64,000 nucleotides of DNA from Alphaproteobacteria bacterium (GCA_030429625.1 JAUIFA010000004.1:141568-205567); one strand, 5' to 3'. Shown: positions 17,181 to 26,381, numbered from the stretch's first letter. Notes: generated from the letters alone by a model not told the origin. Numbers and translations are program-made.

Positions 17181-17678
17181 ATGGACACACTAACAATTCA
17201 TACGTATTTCGTAGAATATCCAGAGATTTTATGGCTGGCGATCGGTTTTGGCCTTATTGCCTTAGAGCTTTCCATTGCACCGGGAATTGGTATTTTATTT
17301 GCCGGCATTGCGGGAGTAAGCCTTGGCGGCTTGCTGGCTTTTGGCGTGCTTAATGAGCCGGATTTTTATCTGCAACTTGTATGGTTCTTTGGATTAACAG
17401 TGGGGTGGGCAGTTGTTTTATGGCGTCCGTTGAAAAAATACTTACGTTCGTCAACGGGTGTGTTTGATATGTATGTGGGCACCACGGCTATAGTACAAGA
17501 AGGCGGTGTTTCTAAAGACAAAACCGGCACAGTGCGCTGGTCGGGGAGCAATATGCGTGCCCGAGTGCGCAAAGATGCCAAAATAGACAAAATTGAAGAA
17601 GGTGAGGAAGTCTATATTCATGCCATGAAGAACGGTGTGATGCATGTAGACATAGCACCTCATGAATCAAATAATTAG
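17181..17678 (+). CDS. NfeD-like membrane protein
   Basis: A 165-residue protein of the short NfeD family. Three hydrophobic segments (ILWLAIGFGLIALELSIAPGIGILFAGIAGVSLGGLLAFGV and LVWFFGLTVGWAVVLW) are followed by a C-terminal OB-fold domain (GTTAIVQEGG...GTVRWSGSNMRAR). NfeD proteins pair with SPFH/stomatin proteins, and the partner follows after 15 bp. Together they are thought to organise membrane microdomains or quality control. Confidence 0.9.
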   Translation: MDTLTIHTYFVEYPEILWLAIGFGLIALELSIAPGIGILFAGIAGVSLGGLLAFGVLNEPDFYLQLVWFFGLTVGWAVVLWRPLKKYLRSSTGVFDMYVGTTAIVQEGGVSKDKTGTVRWSGSNMRARVRKDAKIDKIEEGEEVYIHAMKNGVMHVDIAPHESNN

Positions 17679-17693
17679 GAATAGGAGAATATT

Positions 17694-18641
17694 ATGCCAG
17701 TTAGCGGAGATACGTTTTTTACATTAGTTGTTTTTGGTGTTATTGTTTTTGTTATCTTCAAAGGAGTGAAGATTGTCCCCCAACAACAGGCTTGGGTCGT
17801 TGAAAATCTAGGTAAATTCAAGGCCATATTACAGCCGGGGTTAAACTTTATCATTCCATTTATTGACCGAGTTGCTTACAAACATTCTCTAAAGGAAGAG
17901 GCCATTGATGTGCATGCACAAACCGCTATCACATTGGATAACGTGACGTTAAAAATAGATGGGGTTTTGTATGTGCGTATTATTGACCCAAGGCAGGCAT
18001 CTTACGGTGTTGCCGATCCATATTACGCATTGATTCAGTTGGCACAGACTACCATGCGTTCGGAAATCGGTAAGATCTCGATGGACAAAACCTTTTCCAA
18101 CCGAGATGAATTGAATATCAGTATTGTTGCGGCCATTAACGAGGCCGCTGCTGCCTGGGGTATTCAATGCATGCGTTACGAGATTAAAGACATCAACCCA
18201 CCGGTCAGTGTGCTGGATGCGATGGAGCGGCAAGTAACGGCTGAGCGGGAAAAACGCGCTTCCATCCTTGAGTCGGAAGGGGAGCGCCAGTCAGCCATCA
18301 ACGTGGCAGAGGGCGATAAACAAAAGATTGTCTTGTCTTCGGAGGCGGCTCTGACCGATCAGGTGAACCGAGCTAAAGGGGAGGCCGAAGCCATCACCCG
18401 TGTGGCTGAAGCCACCGCAGAAGGAATCAGAAAAGTAGCTGAGTCCATACAGCATGCTGGCGGTTCGGATGCGGTATCTTTACGTATTGCCGAGCAATAT
18501 GTTAAAGCGTTTGGTAACATTGCCAAGGAAGGCAATACTATTTTACTTCCGGCCAATGCCAGCGATGCCGGTGCGATGACCGCACAAGCCTTGGCGGTGT
18601 TTGAGAGTATCAAAAAACAAAACACTAAATCTGGCGCATGA
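17694..18641 (+). CDS. SPFH/stomatin-family membrane protein (QmcA-like)
   Basis: A 315-residue protein. One N-terminal membrane segment (FFTLVVFGVIVFVIFKGVKIV) is followed by the SPFH domain (VPQQQAWVVENLGKFKAILQPGLNFIIPFIDRV, then DPRQASYGVADPYYALIQLAQTTMRSEIG). A helical C-terminal region rich in Ala and Glu (VTAEREKRASILESEGERQSAIN) drives oligomerisation in the family. It is the partner of the preceding NfeD. Its stop overlaps the yejA start (ATGA), so it may be translationally coupled to the peptide transporter. Confidence 0.93.
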   Translation: MPVSGDTFFTLVVFGVIVFVIFKGVKIVPQQQAWVVENLGKFKAILQPGLNFIIPFIDRVAYKHSLKEEAIDVHAQTAITLDNVTLKIDGVLYVRIIDPRQASYGVADPYYALIQLAQTTMRSEIGKISMDKTFSNRDELNISIVAAINEAAAAWGIQCMRYEIKDINPPVSVLDAMERQVTAEREKRASILESEGERQSAINVAEGDKQKIVLSSEAALTDQVNRAKGEAEAITRVAEATAEGIRKVAESIQHAGGSDAVSLRIAEQYVKAFGNIAKEGNTILLPANASDAGAMTAQALAVFESIKKQNTKSGA

Positions 18642-20530
18642 TCGGGTCAGTCTCTTTTATCAGACGCTTTGGTGTCATAATATGTTGGGTGTTAATGTTT
18701 TTATTTCCCCATACCGTATTGGCTGAATGTGGGGTGGATGCCACCTGTTCGCACGGCATTGCCATTTATGGCGAGCCAAAATATCCTGCTGATTTTGACC
18801 ATTTTAACTATGCCAACCCAGACGCGCCCAAGGGCGGAGATGTGAAAATGGCGGCCATCGGCACGTTTGATTCGCTCAATGCACATATTTTAAAAGGCGT
18901 ACCGGCGGCGGGAATTGACCGGATTTATGATACGCTGATTGTGGACAGTGGTGACGAGTCTTTTACTAAATATGGGCTGATTGCTAAGACCATTGAGTTG
19001 GCCAAGGATCGCAGTTGGGTGGCCTTTCATCTGCGCGAAGAGGCACGCTTTCACGACGGTACGCCGATAACCGCCGAAGACGTGGTGTTTTCTTTCAATA
19101 TTCTGGTGGAAAAGGGACATCCCTATTATCGCTCTTACTATCGTGAAATATCTAAGGTGGAAGCCGTAAACAACCACTTGGTTAAATTTACATTCTCCAA
19201 CAATACCAACCGTGAATTGCCATTGATTCTGGGGCAGATTCCTATTTTGCCAAAACATTTTTACGACAGGCATGATTTTACCAAGGCATCTTTAGACATT
19301 CCTCTTGGCTCCGGTCCGTATAAGATTGAGGCGATGGAGCCAGGCAAGTGGGTGCGGTACAAGCGGGTGGAGGATTATTGGGCAAAAGATCTGCCGGTGA
19401 ATAAAGGCCGCTATAATTTTGATAGCATTACCTACGATTATTACCGCGATGCTACGGTAGCGGTGGAGGCATTTAAGGCCGGTGAATATGATCTGCGGCA
19501 GGAAAATATCTCCAAAGTGTGGGCCAATTCCTATGATTTCCCCGCCGTGCAAGATGGGCGGGTGATTAAAGAAGAAATTCAACATGAGCGACCAACGGGC
19601 ATGCAGGCCTTTGTGCTAAACTTGCGTAAGCCCATTTTTCAGGACATAAAGATCCGTCAGGCGCTGTCTTACGTGTTTGATTTTGAATGGACCAACAAAA
19701 CCCTTTTTTACGATGCGTATACGCGGACAAAAAGTTATTTTTCCAATTCGGAATTTGCCAGTTCCGGGCTGCCGGAAGGGCGGGAGTTGGAAATTTTAAA
19801 ACACTATCCACGTAAAGTGCCCAAATCGGTGTTTACCGAAGTCTATGAACCGCCATCGACAGACGGTTCCGGCAACATAAGAGCAAATTTGCTTAAGGCT
19901 AAATCCTTGCTGGAGGATGCAGGTAGCAATTGGCGGCGTTGGCAGATTAGAGAAGGCAAACTGCAACGCCCGATTTTGGAGCCGACCGACCAGCTCATTG
20001 GCTGGGAAGAATTCCCTAACATTGAGTTTTTATTGTCTTCCTCAAGTTTTGAGCGGGTGATTGGCCCAATGATCCGTAACCTTAAAAAATTGGGGATTAC
20101 GGCGCATATGCGTACGGTGGATGCCTCGCAATATATCAAGCGGCTGGAGGAATTTGATTTTGATATTGTGGTCAATGTGATTCCACAATCGCTCAATCCG
20201 GGCAATGAGCAGGAGGATTATTGGCATTCTTCGCGGGCAGATATTAAAGGTAGCCGCAATATTGCCGGCATTAAGAATCCCGTGGTGGACGATTTGGTGG
20301 CGCACATTGTCAAGGCCAGCAGCAAGGAGGATTTGGTGGCCTATACCAAGGCGCTGGATCGGGTGCTTTTACACAACTATTATATGATTCCGCAATGGCA
20401 TTTCCAAAAACATCGTGTGATCTATTGGAATCGCTTTTCCCGCCCTGAAATTCACGAGAAATATCTGTTGGGGCTGGACAATTGGTGGGTTGACCCTCAA
20501 AAGGAAAAAGCATTGCAAAAAGAAAAGTAA
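18638..20530 (+). CDS. yejA: YejA-like periplasmic peptide-binding protein
   Basis: A 630-residue extracellular solute-binding protein, family 5. A signal peptide (IICWVLMFLFPHTVLA) precedes the YejA-like start HGIAIYGEPKYPADFDHFNYANPDAPKGG. YejA delivers oligopeptides to the YejBEF ABC importer, in enterobacteria including microcin C-type peptides. The length matches the family. The permease genes lie downstream, separated by a small ORF and a terminator, and the ATPase gene yejF is about 38 kb away. Confidence 0.93.
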   Translation: MIGSVSFIRRFGVIICWVLMFLFPHTVLAECGVDATCSHGIAIYGEPKYPADFDHFNYANPDAPKGGDVKMAAIGTFDSLNAHILKGVPAAGIDRIYDTLIVDSGDESFTKYGLIAKTIELAKDRSWVAFHLREEARFHDGTPITAEDVVFSFNILVEKGHPYYRSYYREISKVEAVNNHLVKFTFSNNTNRELPLILGQIPILPKHFYDRHDFTKASLDIPLGSGPYKIEAMEPGKWVRYKRVEDYWAKDLPVNKGRYNFDSITYDYYRDATVAVEAFKAGEYDLRQENISKVWANSYDFPAVQDGRVIKEEIQHERPTGMQAFVLNLRKPIFQDIKIRQALSYVFDFEWTNKTLFYDAYTRTKSYFSNSEFASSGLPEGRELEILKHYPRKVPKSVFTEVYEPPSTDGSGNIRANLLKAKSLLEDAGSNWRRWQIREGKLQRPILEPTDQLIGWEEFPNIEFLLSSSSFERVIGPMIRNLKKLGITAHMRTVDASQYIKRLEEFDFDIVVNVIPQSLNPGNEQEDYWHSSRADIKGSRNIAGIKNPVVDDLVAHIVKASSKEDLVAYTKALDRVLLHNYYMIPQWHFQKHRVIYWNRFSRPEIHEKYLLGLDNWWVDPQKEKALQKEK

Positions 20531-20594
20531 TGATTTATTAATGAATTCATTCTATAATGATAGATAATTGAACAAATAAAAGCAGGTACATACG

Positions 20595-20801
20595 ATGTTT
20601 GGTGGTCAATCCGGTGATATTTTTGAAACCACGAAGATGCAAAGTGTCTATGCCGATGTCATAGCAGAAGGTGGAATTCTTGCCTCCATGGGTGTTAGTG
20701 GTGGCCCTTTAGGCAAAGGTGAGTCCGTTGGCGGCTTGTCTCCGGCGCAAACTCCAGGCCTTTCTACGGCAGATCAGGTGAGAATAGCTCAAGGCAGTTA
20801 A
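20595..20801 (+). CDS. Small Gly/Ser-rich protein of unknown function between yejA and yejB
   Basis: A 68-residue open frame with a plausible ribosome site (GCAGGT, 8 bases before ATG). The product has no signal peptide or membrane segment. The C-terminal half, ASMGVSGGPLGKGESVGGLSPAQTPG, is low-complexity and likely disordered. It is followed 37 bp later by a strong terminator, so it would be the last gene of the nfeD-SPFH-yejA transcript. No family recognised. It could be a non-coding spacer with a chance frame, although codon use looks normal. Confidence 0.5.
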   Translation: MFGGQSGDIFETTKMQSVYADVIAEGGILASMGVSGGPLGKGESVGGLSPAQTPGLSTADQVRIAQGS

Positions 20802-20837
20802 ATAAAATTTTACATAGAAACAGAATTTGATATGATA

Positions 20838-20865
20838 CCCCCAAGCGCGTGCTTGGGGGTTTTTT
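20838..20865 (+). terminator. Strong Rho-independent terminator 19 bases upstream of yejB
   Basis: CCCCCAAGC (20838-20846) pairs perfectly with GCTTGGGGG (20851-20859) around a GCGT loop, followed by six T residues. Only 19 bases separate it from the yejB ATG, leaving no room for a complete promoter in between. Permease expression must therefore come from read-through or from a promoter that overlaps the small ORF. Confidence 0.93.
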
Positions 20866-20884
20866 ATTTGTTTAGATAGGGCAA

Positions 20885-22003
20885 ATGGCCAATTATATTG
20901 TAAAACGATTATTGTTGATGATCCCAACCTTGTTGGGGATTATGGTGCTGAATTTTGTGATTGTGCAGGCCGCACCCGGCGGCCCTGTGGAACAGATGAT
21001 TGCCAAAATACAAGGTCTCTCTACGAATTCAACCGATCGGTTTAGTTCCTCGGGTGGTGGGGAGCTTGCCGGCACTGTGGACAAAATGCAGCAGGCGGGC
21101 AAAGCCACACCAGCCCAAAGTAAATATCGCGGAGCGCAGGGAGTGGATCCTGAGCTGATTAAAGATTTAGAGAAGCAGTTTGGCTTTGATAAACCCGCCT
21201 CAGAGCGTTTGTGGATGATGATTTCCAGCTATGCAAGCTTTGACTTTGGCCAAAGTTTCTACCGTGACAGATCGGTTCTTGATCTGATTATTGATAAATT
21301 GCCTGTGTCTATCTCGCTGGGCTTATGGACGACATTGTTGGTCTATCTAATTTCTATCCCGCTGGGCATTAAAAAAGCGGTCAGTGACGGCAGTAAGTTT
21401 GACGTATGGAGCAGCATGGTTATCATTATTGGTTATGCCATTCCCAGCTTCTTGTTTGCCGTGCTGTTAATTGTGCTGTTTGCCGGTGGCAGTTTCTGGG
21501 ACGTGTTCCCATTGCGTGGGTTGGTGTCCGAGAATTGGGGTGAGATGAGCTGGCCGAATAAAATTATCGATTATTTCTGGCACATTGCCTTGCCAATTTT
21601 TGCCATGGTCATCAGCGGCTTTGCGGTATTGACCATGTTGACGAAGAACTCTTTTATGGATGAAATTGGCAAGCAATATGTGATCACTGCACGCGCTAAG
21701 GGTGCCAGCGAAAAGAAAGTGCTCTATGGTCATGTGTTCCGCAACGCTATGTTGATTATTATTGCCGGATTTCCTTCCGCATTTTTGGGGATATTATTTA
21801 CCAGCTCGTTGCTTATTGAGTTGATTTTTTCGCTCGATGGGTTAGGGCTTCTGGGGTTTGAATCGGTGGTCAGTCGGGATTATCCGATCATGTTTGCTAC
21901 CTTATACATTTCCACCTTGCTTGGCTTGGTGGTGGCTCTGATTGGGGATTTGATGTATGTGCTGGTAGACCCGCGTATTGATTTTGAAAGTAGGAATGTG
22001 TGA
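20885..22003 (+). CDS. yejB: YejB-like peptide ABC transporter permease
   Basis: A 372-residue inner-membrane permease of the DppB/OppB class. The N-terminus [33 protein letters not shown] is characteristic of the first permease. The insert of about 85 residues before [25 protein letters not shown] is typical of YejB, and the EAA-loop region reads [22 protein letters not shown]. It overlaps yejE by one base (TGATG) and pairs with it to form the membrane channel for the YejA-bound peptide. Confidence 0.95.
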   Translation: MANYIVKRLLLMIPTLLGIMVLNFVIVQAAPGGPVEQMIAKIQGLSTNSTDRFSSSGGGELAGTVDKMQQAGKATPAQSKYRGAQGVDPELIKDLEKQFGFDKPASERLWMMISSYASFDFGQSFYRDRSVLDLIIDKLPVSISLGLWTTLLVYLISIPLGIKKAVSDGSKFDVWSSMVIIIGYAIPSFLFAVLLIVLFAGGSFWDVFPLRGLVSENWGEMSWPNKIIDYFWHIALPIFAMVISGFAVLTMLTKNSFMDEIGKQYVITARAKGASEKKVLYGHVFRNAMLIIIAGFPSAFLGILFTSSLLIELIFSLDGLGLLGFESVVSRDYPIMFATLYISTLLGLVVALIGDLMYVLVDPRIDFESRNV

Positions 22004-23022
22004 TGATGCTCAGCCCTCTAATGCACAGACGAATGCGTAAATTTAAAAAGAATCGCCGTGGTTACTGGTCATTATGGATTTTTCTGTTTCTGTTTTTTAT
22101 CACGCTTTTTGCCGAATTTATCGCTAATGATAAGCCGATTCTGGTGCGCTATGAGAATGAATTTTACATGCCAATCCTCACTTTTTATCCCGAAACCACC
22201 TTTGGTGGTGAATTTGAAACTGAGGCGGATTATCGTGACGAATATGTGGCGGGATTGATTAAGGAAAAGGGTTGGATGATTTGGCCACCAATCCGCTTCA
22301 GCTATGGCACGATCAATTATGAAATGACCATGCCTGCCCCGTCTGCGCCTGATTCTCAAAATTGGCTGGGCACGGACGATCAGGGGCGGGATGTGTTAGC
22401 TCGTGTGATTTATGGCTTCCGTATTTCGGTGCTCTTTGGTTTGGCTCTGACCTTATTTAGTGCATTGGTGGGGATTATTGCCGGGGCTATTCAGGGTTAT
22501 TTTGGTGGCAAGATTGATTTGTTTTTCCAGCGTTTTATTGAAATTTGGAGCTCCATGCCACAATTATTGCTTTTGATCATCCTTTCGAGCTTCATTGTGC
22601 CTAATTTCTGGTGGCTGTTGACCATTATGTTGTTGTTTAGCTGGATGAGCTTGGTGGGAGTGGTTCGTGCGGAATGTCTTCGTACCCGCAACATGGATTA
22701 TGTGCGTGCGGCACGAGCTTTGGGGGTAAAGGAAAGGGTGATTTTATTCCGCCATATTCTTCCCAATTCGTTGGTGGCAACCATCACTTTTATGCCGTTT
22801 ATCCTCAACGGATCGATTACTACCCTGACCTCATTGGACTTTATTGGTTTTGGATTGCCGCCAGGTTCACCTTCGCTTGGAGAGCTTTTGGCGCAGGGAA
22901 AAGCAAACCTAGATGCACCTTGGTTGGGCATTTCTGGATTTATTGTCATTGCATTAATGTTAAGTTTGCTTATCTTTATAGGAGAGGCAGTACGCGATGC
23001 ATTTGATCCGCGTAAAGCGTAA
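22003..23022 (+). CDS. yejE: YejE-like peptide ABC transporter permease
   Basis: A second permease, 339 residues from the ATG that overlaps the yejB stop. It begins RRMRKFKKNRRGYWSLWIFLFLFFITLFAEFIANDKPI. A large periplasmic loop follows, and then NWLGTDDQGRDVLARVIYGFRIS, typical of DppC/YejE. The EAA loop reads YVRAARALGVKERVILFRHILPN. Alternative starts (GTG at 22000, ATG at 22006) change only the first residue or two. Confidence 0.95.
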   Translation: MMLSPLMHRRMRKFKKNRRGYWSLWIFLFLFFITLFAEFIANDKPILVRYENEFYMPILTFYPETTFGGEFETEADYRDEYVAGLIKEKGWMIWPPIRFSYGTINYEMTMPAPSAPDSQNWLGTDDQGRDVLARVIYGFRISVLFGLALTLFSALVGIIAGAIQGYFGGKIDLFFQRFIEIWSSMPQLLLLIILSSFIVPNFWWLLTIMLLFSWMSLVGVVRAECLRTRNMDYVRAARALGVKERVILFRHILPNSLVATITFMPFILNGSITTLTSLDFIGFGLPPGSPSLGELLAQGKANLDAPWLGISGFIVIALMLSLLIFIGEAVRDAFDPRKA

Positions 23023-23034
23023 AAGGAGAGAGTG

Positions 23035-23658
23035 ATGACAAATTTTAGCAAGATAGTTAACGACAAAACGGCGCGTGATTTTGCCAGATCAATGCAGGAA
23101 GATATAGGGGGAAATCAACAGGATTATGGGGATCGAAAATTATACACCGCCTTAGAGTTAAATCTTGAGCTTTTGGTGTGGTCGGTAGTTAATGACGGTA
23201 TAGTCGAAGAAAACGAACGGGTACTGCTGCTTAACGCGCTTTCTCATTATGGTGTGCCCAATAACCAGCATACGTTAATGCTATTGGACGAATATCTGGA
23301 CAGAGAAATTAGAAAACATGCCAATGAACACGGCAAGCTTGGCGAAAAAGAAAAGGCTGAGCGCTTGGCATTGGAAAAAGAAATTAAAGAGGAAATGAAA
23401 AGACGTTTAGAGCAAGAACAGCAGAAAATTGAGTTGGCCGAAGATCTAGAAGAGGAAAAAAGAAGAAGGGCGGAAGAAAGAAGGAACGGGGCGGGAAACG
23501 ATGATTTCTTGGAGCAGATTCTGGCTCGTGGCAAGGGTGCAAGGTTGTTTGGATGGTCAGAGCGTCTAAAAGATACGATGGGGATTATTAAGGAAGAAGG
23601 CTCGTTTGTGGAACGCTATCAGGCAGAAAAACAGCACAGCGTAGAGAAAAATCTCTAG
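23035..23658 (+). CDS. Unknown protein: helical N-domain plus charged coiled coil
   Basis: A 207-residue cytoplasmic protein without membrane segments, started by an ideal AAGGAGAG ribosome site 12 bp after yejE. Residues of about 35-95 form a helical, TerB-like stretch (ALELNLELLVWSVVNDGIVEENERVLLLNALSHYGV). Residues 95-155 are an extremely charged Lys/Glu/Arg heptad-like region. A short conserved-looking tail (ILARGKGARLFGWSERLKDTM) ends the protein. The TerB resemblance is only a pattern (acidic residue spacing in DGIVEENE) and may be wrong. It is probably the last gene of the yejBE transcript; it meets ffh tail to tail with one base between the stops. Confidence 0.75.
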   Translation: MTNFSKIVNDKTARDFARSMQEDIGGNQQDYGDRKLYTALELNLELLVWSVVNDGIVEENERVLLLNALSHYGVPNNQHTLMLLDEYLDREIRKHANEHGKLGEKEKAERLALEKEIKEEMKRRLEQEQQKIELAEDLEEEKRRRAEERRNGAGNDDFLEQILARGKGARLFGWSERLKDTMGIIKEEGSFVERYQAEKQHSVEKNL

Positions 23659-23659
23659 C

Positions 23660-25027
23660 CTATTTTGGGGGCATCATACCACCCATGCCGCCCAAATTTC
23701 CTAAGCTGCGCATTAGGCCCTTTTTGCCCATTTTACTCATTTTCTTCATCATGGTTTGCATCTGCTTGAACTGTTTGAGTAATTGGTTAAGCTCCTGAAC
23801 ACTGACACCAGAACCCGCAGCAATACGTTTCTTGCGCGATGAACTCATCAATTTTGGGTTTTGTCGTTCTTCTTTGGTCATCGAAGAAATCATCGCCTGT
23901 TGGCGGTTGATAATCGATTCATCAATACCGGCCTCGTCCATCTGTTTTTTATATTTGCCAATGCCCGGCAGCATCGACATCATGCCGCCAAAGCCACCCA
24001 TTTTTTTGATGGTGTCGAGTTGTTTGGAAAGGTCTTCATAGTCAAACGTGCCTTTCTTCATTTTCTTTTCAAGCTTTTTGGCCTCTTCCTGGTCTACATT
24101 TTCAGCCGCTTTTTCTACCAGTGATACTACGTCCCCCATGCCCAAAATACGGCTGGCAATACGTTCCGGATGGAAAGGCTCAATTTCAGAGATTTTCTCA
24201 CCCGTGCCTAAAAATTTGATTGGACAACCGGTGGCTGCCTTCATTGAGAGGGCCGCCCCGCCGCGCGCATCCCCGTCAATACGAGTCAGTACAATGCCGC
24301 TGACAGCGACTTTTTCTTTAAATTGTGTGGCAACATTGACCGCGTCTTGTCCGGTGAGGGAATCGGCTACCAGCAAAATTTCTGAAGGTTGGGCAATTTG
24401 GCTGACCTGTTGCAGCTCGCCCATCAATTCTTCGTCGATGTGCAGCCGACCAGCCGTGTCTAAGAACAATAGGTCATACCCGCCTAATTTTGCCTCTTTA
24501 AGTGCGCGTTTGGTGATGTCGGCGGGTTTTTGGCCGGAAATGATCTCTAGACTGTCAATATTGACCTGTTTGCCGAGGGTGGCCAATTGTTCTTGGGCTG
24601 CGGGGCGGTAAATGTCCAGTGAAGCCATTAATATTTTTTTGTTCTGCTTATTTTTAAGCTGATTGGCGATTTTGGCCGTAGAGGTAGTTTTTCCCGAGCC
24701 TTGTAAGCCAACCATCATCACCACAACAGGCGGGGTGGACTTGAGATTTAGCTCTTCAGACTCGCTACCCAGCATTTCTTCAAGAGCATCTTGCACAATT
24801 TTGATGACCATCTGTGCCGGGGAAACGCTTTTAACTACCTCTTGCCCGACGGCTCTTTCTTTAACTGAGGTAATAAAATCTTTGACGACGGACAAGGAAA
24901 CATCGGCTTCCAACAAGGCAATACGTACCTCACGCATGGCTTCATTAATGTCGGATTCGGCCAGATAGCCTTTGCCTTTTAACTTGCTAAAAACTTTACC
25001 GATACTGTCGTTTAAACTTTCAAACAT
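23660..25027 (-). CDS. ffh: Signal recognition particle protein Ffh
   Basis: The GTPase subunit of the SRP, which binds 4.5S RNA and targets nascent membrane proteins. It is 455 residues. The G domain has the P-loop GLQGSGKTTSTAKIA, DTAGRLHIDEELM and TRIDGDARGGAALS. The C-terminal methionine-rich M domain (MKKMSKMGKKGLMRSLGNLGGMGGMMPPK) binds signal peptides and RNA. Length and motifs are normal. Confidence 0.97.
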   Translation of the reverse strand: MFESLNDSIGKVFSKLKGKGYLAESDINEAMREVRIALLEADVSLSVVKDFITSVKERAVGQEVVKSVSPAQMVIKIVQDALEEMLGSESEELNLKSTPPVVVMMVGLQGSGKTTSTAKIANQLKNKQNKKILMASLDIYRPAAQEQLATLGKQVNIDSLEIISGQKPADITKRALKEAKLGGYDLLFLDTAGRLHIDEELMGELQQVSQIAQPSEILLVADSLTGQDAVNVATQFKEKVAVSGIVLTRIDGDARGGAALSMKAATGCPIKFLGTGEKISEIEPFHPERIASRILGMGDVVSLVEKAAENVDQEEAKKLEKKMKKGTFDYEDLSKQLDTIKKMGGFGGMMSMLPGIGKYKKQMDEAGIDESIINRQQAMISSMTKEERQNPKLMSSSRKKRIAAGSGVSVQELNQLLKQFKQMQTMMKKMSKMGKKGLMRSLGNLGGMGGMMPPK

Positions 25028-25038
25028 AAACCAAACCC

Positions 25039-25055
25039 GTTAACCAATTGTTAAC
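25039..25055 (+). promoter_or_regulatory. CtrA-type box upstream of an unknown gene
   Basis: GTTAAC-N5-GTTAAC contains TTAA-N7-TTAAC, the full consensus of the alphaproteobacterial cell-cycle regulator CtrA. TATACT (25067-25072) lies 11 bases downstream, so the box occupies the -35 region, as at known CtrA-activated promoters. It faces the unknown gene at 25156. It also lies 12 bases from the ffh start on the other strand, where it might repress instead. Confidence 0.7.
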
Positions 25056-25155
25056 TTATTGCGTGTTATACTGGATTTATATAAATTTTCAGTCAATATA
25101 AGGCTATGTACAGAACTAAGCAAGCAACTATTGCTTTTAGAATATGGAGAGAAGA

Positions 25156-25899
25156 ATGGCAGAAGAACAGGAAATAAGCGTGATAACGGTTGAAAGCCTA
25201 AAGAGGATAAAAACTCCGGAAGCGGCAAGAGGAATGGCTGCATTTTCAGATGAGGAGCTTGCTGCTAATGGACTGGTATTTGGTGACGGTGCTAGAGAAT
25301 ATATGGAAAAAATGGCAAATGGAGAGCTATCAAAGGACGCCTTACAGGCAATGGGCAATGCCGCAGGAAAAATCAATGCGATTGATGAAGGTAAATTATT
25401 TAGCAAGGGCATTGTTCTTGATGAAGAGAGCCGTGAGCATTTGGCCAATGTCGCTAAAGAAGCGCCTGAGGCGGCTAAAGAAGGCAAAGAAGGCGAATAT
25501 ATTGTGGAAGGCCAAAAAGAAGGTGGCAGCCTGAAATGGCTAACCAATGGGTTGCGCAAAGGCGGCTGGTTGGTAGATGCGTTGCCGCTTATGGGACTTG
25601 ATGATCTGGGTGCGGCGGTCATTGTGGGTGTTGCAGGCCTGATAGACACAGTGGCGGCGCTGGCTAAGGGAGACAAGCAATTGGCGAAAGAGGAATTTGC
25701 CAAAGGCTTGGCAGAAACTGGCGTAATGGCCATTCCTTTTGCGGAATATGGCAAAGTTGTTGGGATTGATGTGCAAGACAAAGCACGCGAGATGGCAGGG
25801 AGTATGGTCGGCTCCGGTGTAACAATTTCTGACGAAGGGCATTCTTCATCCCCAGTGCTTGCGGCACAACAAATGGATGCTTCCAGAGGCCGAGGATAG
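25156..25899 (+). CDS. Unknown protein with a hydrophobic Gly/Ala-rich centre, likely CtrA-controlled
   Basis: A 247-residue protein not assigned to any family. I chose the second ATG (GGAGAGA upstream) over the one at 25144. The N-terminal half is acidic and helical and has two similar segments: SDEELAANGLVFGDGAREYMEKMANGE and EGKLFSKGIVLDEESREHLANVAKE, an internal duplication. The middle, GGWLVDALPLMGLDDLGAAVIVGVAGLIDTVAALAKG, is hydrophobic enough for one or two membrane helices. The tail is Ser/Gln-rich. The central part recalls pre-toxin or colicin-like hydrophobic hairpins, but nothing supports a toxin role. A CtrA-type box occupies its promoter. Confidence 0.75.
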   Translation: MAEEQEISVITVESLKRIKTPEAARGMAAFSDEELAANGLVFGDGAREYMEKMANGELSKDALQAMGNAAGKINAIDEGKLFSKGIVLDEESREHLANVAKEAPEAAKEGKEGEYIVEGQKEGGSLKWLTNGLRKGGWLVDALPLMGLDDLGAAVIVGVAGLIDTVAALAKGDKQLAKEEFAKGLAETGVMAIPFAEYGKVVGIDVQDKAREMAGSMVGSGVTISDEGHSSSPVLAAQQMDASRGRG

Positions 25900-25909
25900 A
25901 TAAAAAGAT

Positions 25910-25938
25910 TTGCAGAAAGGGAGTAAATTTGTTATAAT
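25910..25938 (+). promoter_or_regulatory. Promoter of rsfS
   Basis: TTGCAG (25910-25915) and a perfect TATAAT (25933-25938) are spaced by 17 bases. The rsfS GTG follows about 48 bases downstream with AGAAGGAG as ribosome site. Confidence 0.7.
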
Positions 25939-25985
25939 GCAATTATGTATGTTCAACCTTAAGCCGTCAGGCCAGAAGGAGTAGA

Positions 25986-26381
25986 GTGGTAGAAGTCATT
26001 CAGAACCCTAATGCAAACAGTCAGTTAGCTCCACGGATATCGCTGGAGAGCCTTGTTACCCAAATATTAAACAATAAAAGTGCGGTGGACATCACTTCCA
26101 TTGATCTTATTGGCAAGTCTGACCTTGCCGACAATATGATCATTGCTTCGGGCACGTCAATCACCCATATTGATACACTGGCAGAATATGTTGTCAGAGA
26201 GTTGAAAAAAGCCGGAGTGGAGATTCTTTCCGTGCAAGGAAAACCAGGCAAATGGGTGATTGTGGATACGGCAGAAGTCATTGTGCACATCTTCCACCCA
26301 GAACAGCGCGAACTCTATAATCTTGAGCGCATGTGGCAAGCAGACTTTACTGAAGATGATGATGCAGATTTGTTGCATTAA
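25986..26381 (+). CDS. rsfS: Ribosome silencing factor RsfS
   Basis: A 131-residue protein that binds ribosomal protein L14 and blocks subunit joining during starvation. Family motifs are KSDLADNMIIASGTSITHIDTLAEYVV, WVIVDTAEVIVHIFHPEQRELYNLERMW and an acidic C-terminus. It starts with GTG preceded by a strong AGAAGGAG. The usual neighbour rlmH does not follow; a response regulator gene does. Confidence 0.95.
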   Translation: MVEVIQNPNANSQLAPRISLESLVTQILNNKSAVDITSIDLIGKSDLADNMIIASGTSITHIDTLAEYVVRELKKAGVEILSVQGKPGKWVIVDTAEVIVHIFHPEQRELYNLERMWQADFTEDDDADLLH

